Origin: Silene latifolia
Taxonomy: Eukaryota; Streptophyta; Magnoliopsida; Caryophyllales; Caryophyllaceae
Direction: 5' to 3'
DNA length: 64,000 bases
Assembly: GCF_048544455.1 (NCBI RefSeq)
Contig: NC_133538.1
Location: 21,872,469 to 21,936,468 of the forward strand
Shown: positions 55,399 to 64,000 of the stretch, one piece after another
How positions within the stretch are numbered: position 1 is the first letter of the stretch
Layout of the letters: every line of letters begins with the position of its first letter
Made by a program: the position numbers and the translations under genes
Notes under the pieces: model-generated
The model's database searches: none
The model's input: only the letters and a program-made list of their open reading frames with translations
Told to the model about the DNA's origin: nothing

Positions 55399-56672
55399 TG
55401 TAATACCCGCCCTTTTAGAGACCCTTTGACATGCGTTGACTGACCTTTGGAGCGGGAATAGTTCTTAGAAGTGCGTGCCAAAACTATCTTGAGTTACGTG
55501 TTAATAGTGGTACTCGATACAGTAGAGGCTACTCGATCGAGTAGCTAGGTTACTCCATCGAGTAGGGGGACACTCGATCGAGTATGTCGGGTACTCGATC
55601 GAGTATCGAGTTTTCAGCGAGGGTTTTTAATCGCGTTTTGTTAAATCCACAAATCATTTTCGTCACTTTCCTCCTATCCTATGGTCGCCTCTTTCCCTCC
55701 CCTTCACCATAAAACCTCCATGGAAGCCTTTTGAGGATCCTTGAGCCTTAGGAGAGCGTTACTTGAGTCGGGTAGCAGTCTTTTGCCGGGTTTGTCCTTA
55801 TAGGTATGTCATAATCATCATCCGTATCCTCATCTTTGCAGTTAGGGTTTGCTTGGTAGTAATAGATGTTGTGTTGTGGTTATAGGCTGTGCTTGATTGC
55901 TGGATATGTCATATGTTGGCATGGATTGGTTGCAGTTGCTTAAAGGTAGGTTCGCCTACTCGGTTTAGTAGATAGTCTAGTGTGTCGATCGTCGTATCTT
56001 TGTTGTTGTGTTATGGTCTGTGTTGTGTGGCGCATGTATGCTTTGTAGTTGGTTGGTACATAAAGTTTGTTGGTTGTTACGTTTCACCGTTTGTCGTGAA
56101 TGTTTGTCTCTGGTTCGCGAGGTGCATCCTCGGCTGAGTGGGGTCACTTGTGGGAGTGGCTTCACGCCCTAGTTTCGCCCTTCGTGGAACCCGTCACGAA
56201 AGGGGATGTGCACATTAATGGACAGGGTTATCGCTCTGCAATATGAGCGGGGATTTGGTGGGTACGGTTGCGGTCCCCCACTGGCAGGGCTGGTCCAGTG
56301 GACAGTCAGTGACAGAGGTTGTTTGGATTATTGTGATTGTGTGTGAGATTGATAGTGTCGTATGGAGTTGATAGTTGTAGTTGATTTTGTCGTGTCTCAT
56401 CTCAGTACTGACCTTGTGTGGTTGTTTTGTTTGTTATGTGTCTGCCGTGATCCCTTATGCTGAGCAGTGGGTCTTAGCAGGTGTTGATGTTGTTGATAGG
56501 TGGAGTCCGGACAGGGATGAGTCTTCACGAGATTCGATAGCTTTAGAGAGTAGTCTTTGAGTTGTATCTCTTATATCGTTGTTGATTTTAATTCAGTTGT
56601 ATTATAACATAATAGTTCTCTTATCGACATTTGATTATTACTATCCTCGGACGACCGAGATGGTAATGCCCT
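55399..56672 (+). mobile_element. TK-e 5' LTR, left part (interrupted by AL-2)
   Basis: The LTR starts TGTAATACCCGCC and resumes at 63053, ending GGGTGTTACA at 63108, about 1325 bases in all. Family blocks include GCATCCTCGGCTGAG near 56125 and GGGGATGTGCACATTAATGG near 56202. The palindrome array is at 55512-55604. The window ends before the 3' LTR. Confidence 0.9.
55512..55604. repeat. Palindrome array in TK-e LTR
   Basis: Copies start at 55512, 55531, 55552, 55572 and 55593 (spacings 19, 21, 20, 21). The first (ACTCGATACAGT) and third (ACTCCATCGAGT) are decayed. I see no clear TATA box downstream in this LTR. Confidence 0.9.
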
Positions 56673-57091
56673 TGATACGTGCATTTTATATAGTCTTTTT
56701 AGCCTATTTTATGCACATATTTCTATTCTTTTATCGTGGTTTTATGCTACGAAATGCCCCGAATATGCTACTTTGGGTTATTTTGTTTTATTTGCAGGAA
56801 TGAACCCAAAAGTAGTGAAATCAAGCCTTTTACCATCCGTTTAGCATGCATTTGGAGGAAGAGTGAATTTGGAGCGAGAATGTAGCTATCTTGAGATGCG
56901 CAAAGAAGGAAGATAGCTAGGCGAGCAAAGGAAGAACTTAAAATTGCTAGTGCCTTCTTTGGAGAGCCATATCTAAAGTTTGTCCTTTTAGCTTTCTAAT
57001 GCCACCGGAATCACCCTGTTTGCCAAAGTAACGAAGAAATGGCAGCCGTTTGAAGTTCAGTGCGCAAAGACGGAAACTGTTGCTGGAAAGT

Positions 57092-57246
57092 ACTCGATCG
57101 AGTAGAATTTTGCTCGATCGAGTCCTTTTTCTACTCGATCGAGCAGTGGCATTTATTGATTTACTCGATCGAGTAGATTTTCTGCTCGATCGAGTGGTTT
57201 AAGCTTTAGTTACTCGATCGAGTGGTTTTAAATCACTCGATCGAGT
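57092..57246. repeat. Palindrome array in AL-2 5' LTR
   Basis: Copies start at 57092, 57112, 57133, 57163, 57184, 57212 and 57235 (spacings 20, 21, 30, 21, 28, 23). Most are exact ACTCGATCGAGT or differ by one base (GCTCG start). TATAAATA follows at 57316. Confidence 0.96.
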
Positions 57247-57315
57247 GGATTTGCTATGGGCTGGGCCTTTTAAGCTTATTTCCGCCATTAGGTTAGTTAA
57301 TAATCTTATTTTTCT

Positions 57316-57323
57316 TATAAATA
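57316..57323 (+). promoter_or_regulatory. TATA box of AL-2 5' LTR
   Basis: TATAAATA lies about 70 bases after the palindrome array. It is identical at 62275-62282 in the 3' LTR and in inverted orientation at about 21710-21718 in the AL fragment. Confidence 0.7.
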
Positions 57324-58098
57324 GGAGGGATTTCGACATAAAAAGGGGGCTTCTCCTCTCTAATTATATTCTTAACACTTTGTTACTGTTACTTTGCTAC
57401 TGTTACTTTCTTCCGGATCTAATTCAGTATTTCTTTCTTTCCCTTTCTTTTCCTCTTTAATTCATGCTTATGTTATTTGTTCTTCCTTTATTTCTTGTTT
57501 TCCCCTTAATCATGTCTAGCTAATTCTCTTAGTATGCTAGGATTAGGGAAGCCGTGGTAGTAATATGTTAGGATCGACTTGATTAGATTAGTCTTGCGAT
57601 AAGAATTGTATTAAGCAATATAATTGTTATTAGGTTGAATGAATGCATGCAGGAGACCAATTTATCTAGTTAACCCCGACATGGATCGAAAGATTGGAAG
57701 GGAAGGCTTGCTTAATTACAATAGGTAATACCTAATTAGGGCGAAAGCTAAGTTAGGAGACCCTAGGGCGGTTTAAGGACCGAAAGGTGACGACCATAGC
57801 TTTTCTTATCAATAGTTTAATCGACTCAGTTGACCCGATAGTGTAGCTGCCACGGTAGACCGACTCCTAGCATATTCCCTTCTCTTATTGTTAATTTCTT
57901 GCATTCCTTTACCTCTTGCTTTAGCTTCTTTAGTATAATCAACACAATCAAAACCCCCATCTTGTGACATTAGACAGATAGAATACACAAGTAGATAGTA
58001 AATCGCCTCCCTGTGGAGATCGACCCTACTTACCGCTAACTTCTGTTAGTAGTAATCTAGGTATTTATTTTTGGTACAGAAACGACAGTATCAAATTT

Positions 58099-58116
58099 TG
58101 GCGCCGTTACCGGGGA
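58099..58116 (+). other. AL-2 primer-binding site
   Basis: TGGCGCCGTTACCGGGGA, the Athila-type primer-binding sequence, five bases from the LTR end. Confidence 0.95.
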
Positions 58117-58246
58117 GGCAGCTATTTATTTATTTATTTTATTTTATCTGTTTTAGCCTCAGAGGATTTTTCCCTTGAGGCCGTTTAATCTTTTTCCTTG
58201 AGTGCTGTTTTGATAGGCCTTACAGGTTCTACCTAGACAGTTCTAG

Positions 58247-58429
58247 GTGAAAGATCGTCAAAGGGAAGGCTTGAGTACCTTTGACCCATCACCAATGTCC
58301 TATTATATGGGACAGGTGATTTATCATGGGAGATGTGGTGCTTTGCTTGGGCATGATGCGATTTTTTTGTCTCGCGAGAATGACGAAGTTTACGCGTTCA
58401 AGCAGCGTAGAGACGAGCTAGTCAAGTAG
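58247..58429 (+). CDS. Short ORF in AL-2 leader, unknown
   Basis: This is a 60-codon frame between the primer site and the main ORF (MKDRQREGLSTFDPSP ... RRDELVK). Its composition is protein-like, with the run SPMSYYMGQVIYHGR. I do not recognise it. It could be a relic of a gag N-terminus, an upstream ORF controlling the main ORF, or chance. No second copy is present in the window for comparison. Confidence 0.3.
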   Translation: MKDRQREGLSTFDPSPMSYYMGQVIYHGRCGALLGHDAIFLSRENDEVYAFKQRRDELVK

Positions 58430-58460
58430 TCGTAGTTGTGCCGCCACATCCACCCTATCA

Positions 58461-59555
58461 ATGGCCACCGCAACAAGATCCGCCCGATATACGAAAGAAG
58501 AAATTGCGAATCCGAAATCTTTAGTGGAGACACTAGCATCTCAAATGCAAGATTATGATCGAGTGAGGCAAGAGAGTGATAGACGTATGGATGCTCAAAT
58601 CATTGAGCTGGAGTCTGAAATTGCTCGGTTAGTAGCTGAGTCGGATTATTGGAAACCAGAAGAGGTATACCTTGCTGAGAGCGGTTTTTCCCCTGAGGAA
58701 ACCGTGTTGCCCAATGCTGAGGATGACTTTTATGACTCGGACGACGAGTTTCTATCATATTTCACTGCCTTACACGAAGATTTCAGTCCTGTACAGGAGG
58801 AATCACTCGATCGAGTGACTAATATTAGTCGATCGAGTGAATTTCCAAGAGAAAGTGCTCGATCGAGTGAAATTTCTACTCGATCGAGTGAAACGTAGAA
58901 GGAAATTGGTCGATCGAGTGATTATTCTGCTCCATCGACTGAATTGGCCATTGGGAGCTTTGATTCGTCATATAGGTTTGATTTTGATGACGATTTTGAT
59001 GATGATAATGGATACGGTGAATCCCCTCTATTCAAAGCCGAGCTGGATGCGCTTGAGGCTGAGATTTACGGGATGAAATCCATTGAGGAGGTTGATGAAG
59101 AAGCAGCTGAGTCGGTAATCACTCCTAGCACGGAAGAGGTAATAAATTCTTTTATCTATGATTCCGTCATTAAGAGTGATCAACCTGAGGTAGTAAACGA
59201 TAATCTTATTATTGTTTGTCTTAATAGTATTTTGCCTCATTTGATTCGTGCTTCTTCCTTAAAAGCTATACCTCCTCATATGTGGGCGAATAAATTAGCG
59301 ATTTCTCACCATCCTTGTCGTTTTAATTTTGTTAACCTGAAATGGAACCCCACTTTATCGTCAATTGCTCCCGCGCTCCTTTATTTTGTGGATAAATTTA
59401 AGAGCTCGCATAGGAAATTTGTTAGGCTTAAACAGTTAAATAATTTTATTTCTTATTTCTTCATTCCACTTTGGTGCTACTTATGCTTTTGTGTAGCACA
59501 TGCGCAGATTTATGATTTAATGCTGCGCGCTTTGAGCTGTTTTGATTGTGACTAA
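58461..59555 (+). pseudogene. AL-2 main ORF, ~365 codons, one in-frame stop; unknown protein
   Basis: The start is ATG 58461 (MATATRSARYTKEEIANP). A single TAG at 58896-58898 splits an otherwise open frame ending at TGA/TAA near 59555. In order: a charged helical segment likely to form a coiled coil (about residues 20-70, SQMQDYDRVRQESDRRM, LESEIARLVAESDYW); an acidic region (EDDFYDSDDEF); a segment encoded by palindromes giving RSSE-type repeats (about 115-160); a second acidic stretch (FDFDDDFDDDNG); then a C-terminal part with SSIAPALLYFVDKF and a hydrophobic stretch (ISYFFIPLWCYLCFCVAHA, about 328-346) that could span a membrane. It stands where gag-pol should be. An envelope-like or accessory protein is possible, but I recognise no domain. 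Confidence 0.6.
58805..58940. repeat. Palindrome array inside the AL-2 ORF
   Basis: Copies start at 58805, 58827, 58857, 58878, 58908 and 58929 (spacings 22, 30, 21, 30, 21). In frame they encode short RSSE/RSS strings separated by 7 or 10 residues. The alternating 21/30 spacing is the same as in the non-coding array at 1105-1291. Confidence 0.93.
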
Positions 59556-59752
59556 TTAGAGAGGCTCGAAGAAAAAGAAGGTCGAGCTGGGACCTGACTG
59601 AAGCTAGCGCTACCCGGGAGGCAACCCGGCGATTTTACTTTGCATTTTTATTTTATTTCAGTTGTAATAAATGGTTTTTATACCATAAACTATCAGTTTG
59701 CTTGCTTAGTTAGTTGTCGGCTGTTTTTTTATTGCGTCTTTGCAGAAATTCT

Positions 59753-59891
59753 ACTCGATCCTTAAGCTGCAGAAAGACGAGTTGCTCGATCGAGTAACTT
59801 TCTACTCGATCGAGTTAAAAAAAAAAAAAAAAAAAATTTACTCGATCGACAACTTTTCTACTCGATCGACCACTTTTCCTCTCGATCGAGT
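59753..59891. repeat. Palindrome array in AL-2 3' region, with a 21-A run
   Basis: Copies start at about 59753 (half-site), 59784, 59804, 59841, 59861 and 59880. A run of 21 A at 59817-59837 sits between the third and fourth and stretches that spacing to 37. Others are spaced 20, 20 and 19. Confidence 0.9.
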
Positions 59892-60796
59892 TGTTTTGGA
59901 CGCCCATTGCTTGACTTAGCTTCTTGTGACGATGTTTCGGAGCTATTAGTGACCTCCCACGTTGCTGGCTGGTTTGGGGAGGTCCCTTTATTCGCGTATC
60001 TTGTAAGTTTTCCGCATTCACTCTCTTTCTCTTTCAGTTTGCATTTCCTTTCCATGTTTTGGTACAATGGGGGCATTGTACAGTTTGGTTTGGGGAGGTT
60101 ATGCATCCATATCTGTCTCTGCATTTCGTTTTCATTGCATTTCAGTTATCACGTTTAATTTATGTTTGCATTGTTGTTTATTTTCATTAAAAAAAAATCA
60201 AAAATTCCATAAAAAATTGAAAAATTTATAAAATTCAAAAAACTTCATGTTTATTTTAGCATATAGGTTGAGTCGGAACGGTAGATTTCAATGATGAAAT
60301 TGCACTATATTTGTCTTTTTGCTTAAGCCTTGCATTGAATTAATTATCTTATTAGCTTTGTCTGATTGCATATCTACGAGTTAATGTTTAATTTAGCTGA
60401 ACGAATAGACTTGACCTGAAATTTTGGCAACCTACTTATAATTTCTAAGGAACTAGAGCCTTATAAACTGGTGTCATTTATGACCAGTTTCATGTAGGAT
60501 TGTGAGTAGTTACTCCTTGCATAGCATGTTCATCAATTTGCACATATATGAAATTCAATTGCATTTTGCCTACATACATTCGGGTTAGTGACTGGTGTCA
60601 CATGCATGGAGGTGCTTACAATTTCCCTTTCTTTCATTTTTACCCATTTAACTCCACATTAGCCAAATTTGCCTGTTGACCCTTAACTACACTCCAAATT
60701 TAGCCGGCCTTGTCAAACTAGTTTAGATTGTTTTTTGCGGCATATTGTCTATTGTATCAAGTTTGGCTTATATCTATTGTTTTGGAGTTGGTATTT

Positions 60797-60955
60797 ATGA
60801 AGAAAAGGAGGAAAATAGAAAAAAAAAAAGAGTGAAAAAGAAAAAAAGGAAAAAAAGACATGTAAAAAAGAAAAAAAAGAGAAAAAATTCGAAAAAAAAG
60901 AAAGAAACCGAAAGAAAATAGAAAAAGAAAAGAAAATTCGAAAAAAAAAGAAGAG
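60797..60955 (+). repeat. GAAAAA-rich purine tract in AL-2
   Basis: About 160 bases made almost only of A and G with a few interruptions (CATG, TTCG). It occupies the same place as 2110-2240 in AL-1, about 630-650 bases before the polypurine tract. Confidence 0.85.
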
Positions 60956-61589
60956 TTTGTATTGTTGACGGTTTCGCTCCTATGCTTTATTTATATCATT
61001 TGAGGAGTATTTCTAGTTCGGTTTGGTGAGTTTTATGCCAAATGAAGGGCATGTGCTTAATTCATAATTGAGTTGGAAATGGATGTTGTCATATGGTTTT
61101 GTTTAGGTACTAGCTTGATCACCTATACCTCCACATTCCCATAAATGTTTTGCCTTTTCCTACCCATTGCCTCACTTTACCATATTTTTGTAAGCCCTCG
61201 GCTGTGACAGGACCTTGTTTGGTTGGAATGTGTGTACGGTAGTTAGAATTGTCTATCATATTAGTTGCATGCATGTTTATGTGGGTCGTAGTCTAGGTGA
61301 GCGACTATTTTTTCTTTCTCTCTTACATATATATGTTCACCCTTTGCATCATGAGAGAAGAGTGACCCGTGAGAGTCCATTATCATAGGTCTTGCAAGGT
61401 CGACGATTCAAATTTATTATAGACACCCTATAACTCGTTTGCATTTGACTATTTGCTATAAGTGTTAGTTTGCTTGCATTAAACTGGCTTAAGTGGGCAT
61501 TTATAGCTAGCTTTGAGTTATCTTTATCCGTTCCATTAGTTGCATTTTAGTTTACTCGAGGACGAGTAAAGATTTGGTTTGGGGAGATT

Positions 61590-63052
61590 TGATACGTGCA
61601 TTTTATATAGTCTTTTTAGCCTATTTTATGCACATATTTCTATGCTTTTATCGTGGTTTTATGCTACGAAATGCCCCGAATATGCTACTTTGGGTTATTT
61701 TGTCTTATTTGCAGGAATGAACCCAAAAGTAGTGAAATCAAGCCTTTTACCGTCCGTTTAGCATGCATTTGGAGGAAGAGTGAATTTGGAGCGAGAATGT
61801 AGCTATCTTGAGATGCGCAAAGAAGGAAGATAGCTAGGCGAGCAAAGGAAGAACTTCAAATTGCTAGTGCCTTCTTTGGAGAGCCATATCTCGAGTTCTA
61901 CAACTGATATTCAGGTGATTCAAATTGGAGATGCAATTTTGTCCTTTTAGCTTTCCAATGCCACCGGAATCACCCTGTTTGCCCAAGTAACGAAGAAATG
62001 GAAGCCGTTTGAAGTTCAATGCGCAAAGTAGGAAACTGTTGCTGGAAAGTACTCGATCGAGTATAATTTTGCTCGATCGAGTCCTTTTTCTACTCGATCG
62101 AGCAGTGGCATTAATTGATTTACTCGATCGAGTAGATTTTCTACTCGATCGAGTGGTTTAAGCTTTAGTTACTCGATCGAGTGGTTTTAAATCACTTGAT
62201 CGAGTGGATTTGCTATGGGCTGGGCCTTTTAAGCTTATTTCCGTCATTAGGTTAGTTAATAATCTTATTTTTCTTATAAATAGGAGGGATTTCGACATAA
62301 AAAGGGGGCTTCTCCTCTCTAACTATATTCTTAACACTTTGTTACTGTTACTTTGCTACTGTTACTTTCTTCCGGATCTAATTCAGTATTTCTTTCTTTC
62401 CCTTTCTTTTCCTCTTTAATTCATGCTTATGTTATTTGTTCTTCCTTTATTTCTTGTTTTCCCCTTAATCATGTCTAGCTAATTCTCTTAGTATGCTAGG
62501 ATTAGGGAAGCCGCGGTAGTAATATGTTAGGATCGACTTGATTAGATTAGTCTTGCGATAAGAATTGTATCAAGCAATATAATTGTTATTAGGTTGAATG
62601 AATGCATGCAGGAGACCAATTTATCTAGTTAACCCCGACCCGGATCGAAAGATTGGAAGGGAAGGCTTTCTTAATTATAATAGGTAATACCTAATTAGGG
62701 CGAAAGCTAAGTTAGGAGACCCTAGGGCGGTTTAAGGACCGAAAGGTGACGACCATAGCTTTTCGAATCAATAGTTTAATCGACTCAGTTGACCCGATAG
62801 TGTAGCTGCCACGGTAGACCGACTCCTAGCATATTCCCTTCTCTTATTGTTAATTTCTTGCATTCCTTTACCTCTTGCTTTAGCTTCTTTAGTATAATCA
62901 ACACAATCAAAACCCCCAACTTGTGACATTAGACAGATAGAATAGACAAGTAGATAGTAAATCGCCTCCCTGTGGAGATCGACCCTACTTACCGCTAACT
63001 TCTGTTAGTAGTAATCTAGGTATTTATTTTTGGTACAGAAACGACAGTATCA
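61590..63052 (+). mobile_element. AL-2 3' LTR
   Basis: 1463 bases, TGATACGTGCATT to GTATCA. It is nearly identical to the 5' LTR apart from the 42-base indel and scattered substitutions. Palindromes start at 62051, 62071, 62092, 62122, 62143, 62171 and 62194; the TATA box is at 62275. Confidence 0.93.
62051..62205. repeat. Palindrome array in AL-2 3' LTR
   Basis: Spacings are 20, 21, 30, 21, 28 and 23, identical to the 5' LTR array. The last copy is ACTTGATCGAGT, a C-to-T change at the first CpG-side base. Confidence 0.95.
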
Positions 63053-63108
63053 CCCTTATATGCTAAGGAAGGCCTATTTAAGGCTCCTCTGAATATGGGG
63101 GTGTTACA
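63053..63108 (+). mobile_element. TK-e 5' LTR, right end
   Basis: CCCTTATATGCTAAGGAAGG to GGGTGTTACA completes the TK-e LTR after AL-2. It is followed by AAG and primer site TGGTATCAGAGC at 63112-63123. Confidence 0.88.
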
Positions 63109-64000
63109 AAGTGGTATCAGAGCGACGATTTTGGAACCTGTAACAAATAAAAATAATGAACGTAGGGAGTCTAATAAAATAAACCTGGTGTATGTGTGAT
63201 GGGAGCCCCAACTGATACTAGGTTTTGGGTGAGTAGGCGCCCTCATTTCAAAATCTCGGCCCCATGACACTTAAGCCAGCCATATGGTATGGGAATGTGG
63301 AGTCCGTGTGTATATATGTGATGTGTATGTTAATTGTGCTAGAGCTACCTCTGGTTGAGTCTTTGTTAGAGTTAATAGGGGTGTGATAGTGGTATTTGGG
63401 CCGTGTATGGTAATCGTTGGTCGAATTAGTGAAGTTTTTGGCACGATTAGTGAGCCTATACGATGGTTATGAGATATGTGACAAAAGTTTACGTGATAGA
63501 GATGCGTGAAAATGTGGAAGTGTATGTCGTGACATGAAAAGTGAACATGTTGGTGTTTGCTATAAGTTGATGATGACGGTAGTCATATACGAGTTTATAA
63601 ATCCTACCGTAATTACAATAATGATAGTTATAGAATTGTTGAGTTATAATATGAAACATAGCATATAGTAATGCGTATATGCCTTGTTTATTGGTTGAAA
63701 TTTTTCCGCTGCGTAATAAATGATTTGTGTAAGATGATGTGCTTATGATTGAATGTGGAACATGATAGATTAATTTGTTATGAGGAGTGTGTAATTATAT
63801 GTTAAATGAAAGAATGGAGTAATGTTAATTATATGCTTCAAGTTGAAGTGAACATGAATTTGGTAGTAATGTGTAAAGTAAGTTTAAGTGTAATATGATG
63901 ACGTGATTATGTTTATGAATGATTCGGTAGAAAGTAAACCGAGTTGGGTAATTTGTGTAGCGTAAGGTGGAATAAACCTTATTTGTTTGACGATATGGTA
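63109..64000 (+). mobile_element. TK-e internal region, beginning (open at window end)
   Basis: The primer site and GCGACGATTTTGGAACCTG leader are as in TK-b. The next approximately 800 bases are T/G-rich with no gag frame. In composition and lack of coding this resembles TK-b rather than TK-d, so it is probably another non-autonomous member. Too little is visible to be sure. Confidence 0.7.

Larger units (their letters stand above)
56673..58093 (+). mobile_element. AL-2 5' LTR
   Basis: 1421 bases. It lacks a 42-base segment present in the 3' LTR (within 61889-61937) and also present in the AL fragment at 21437-22401. The deletion therefore happened in this LTR after insertion. Confidence 0.93.
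59556..61589 (+). mobile_element. AL-2 3' internal region
   Basis: It contains GGGAGGCAACCCGG at 59615, palindromes at 59753-59891, GGTTTGGGGAGGT at 59968, a purine tract at 60797-60955 and the polypurine tract at 61577-61588. It is homologous to AL-1 923-2895 in the same order. Nothing coding is seen. Confidence 0.85.
56673..63052 (+). mobile_element. AL-2: complete non-autonomous Athila-like element
   Basis: The 6380-base element has LTRs of 1421 and 1463 bases (TGATACGTGCATT to GTATCA, a 6-bp terminal inverted repeat). It has an Athila PBS TGGCGCCGTTACCGGGGA at 58099-58116, one main ORF, the GGGAGGCAACCC block at 59615-59626, a 3' region and a polypurine tract GGTTTGGGGAGA before 61590. 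The flanks share CCCT (56669-56672 and 63053-63056), or CCCTT if a terminal T is counted. No gag, protease, RT or integrase is present, so it depends on other elements. Confidence 0.92.

Noticed and set aside
57245..57460. Identical-looking frames starting MDLLWAGPFKLIS in both AL-2 LTRs (also 62204-62419)
   Set aside because: They are the same LTR sequence present twice, overlapping the TATA box, and not a gene.

Overview
The window is a dense nest of plant LTR retrotransposons from a flowering-plant nuclear genome. I find no convincing single-copy host gene. Evidence for a plant: Ty3/gypsy lineages Tekay/Del (chromodomain), Athila and Tat/Ogre, plus Ty1/copia, a plant-type LINE with a zf-RVT tail, and a Cassandra-type element whose LTRs carry 5S rRNA sequence. 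Primer sites match plant initiator-tRNA(Met) (TGGTATCAGAGC) and the Athila site TGGCGCCGTTRCCGGGGA. A eudicot, perhaps Caryophyllales, is my guess; the sequence does not prove it.

Layout, with my labels. TK-a: Tekay-type LTR end (1-745). AL-1: 3' part of an Athila-like element (746-4314). ATH-A and ATH-B: gag and two LTRs of minus-strand Athila elements (4315-9007). OG: 3' part of a Tat/Ogre element (pieces at 9008-9618, 18366-19833, 29156-32734) that carries an antisense plant-mobile-domain (PMD) gene. OG is split by CP1, a complete minus-strand copia-type element (9619-18365, target duplication ACAGG), and by TK-b, a complete coding-less Tekay-type element (19834-29155). The 5' LTR of TK-b contains solo LTR TK-c (20361-22661, duplication GAGGT), which itself contains a piece of an Athila-like LTR. 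TK-d: decayed coding Tekay chromovirus arranged 3'-internal / LTR / 5'-internal (32735-41015), interrupted by a LINE (38675-40195). CP2: copia-type LTR and internal region (41016-48480) with a complete Cassandra (46076-46884). TK-d' and CP2': second copy of the TK-d/CP2 junction (48481-50839). CP3: another copia-type element (50840-55398 onward). TK-e: Tekay-type element open to the right edge (55399-64000), whose LTR holds AL-2, a complete non-autonomous Athila-like element (56673-63052).

The most striking signal is a short palindrome, ACTCG-NN-CGAGT (usually with AT in the centre), repeated in arrays in Tekay-type LTRs, in Tekay internal leaders, in Athila-like LTRs, in an Athila-like open reading frame and in Athila-like 3' internal regions. 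Spacing is regular: about 19-21 bp within groups and about 30 or 51-53 bp between groups, all close to whole helical turns. In several LTRs the array lies about 45-75 bp upstream of a TATA box. Two unrelated lineages share the motif, while the ATH and OG LTRs carry different CpG-containing motif arrays in comparable positions. This suggests an upstream enhancer system that is convergent or exchanged between retroelement lineages.

Other notable points: an intron-bearing PMD gene lying antisense in a Tat element, whose frame stays open across the TK-b insertion; an approximately 11.2-kb tandem duplication; stop codons enriched for C-to-T changes; a Tyr in place of the catalytic Asp of the Tekay protease in both copies; and a roughly 365-codon ORF of unknown function, broken by one TAG, that replaces gag-pol in AL-2.
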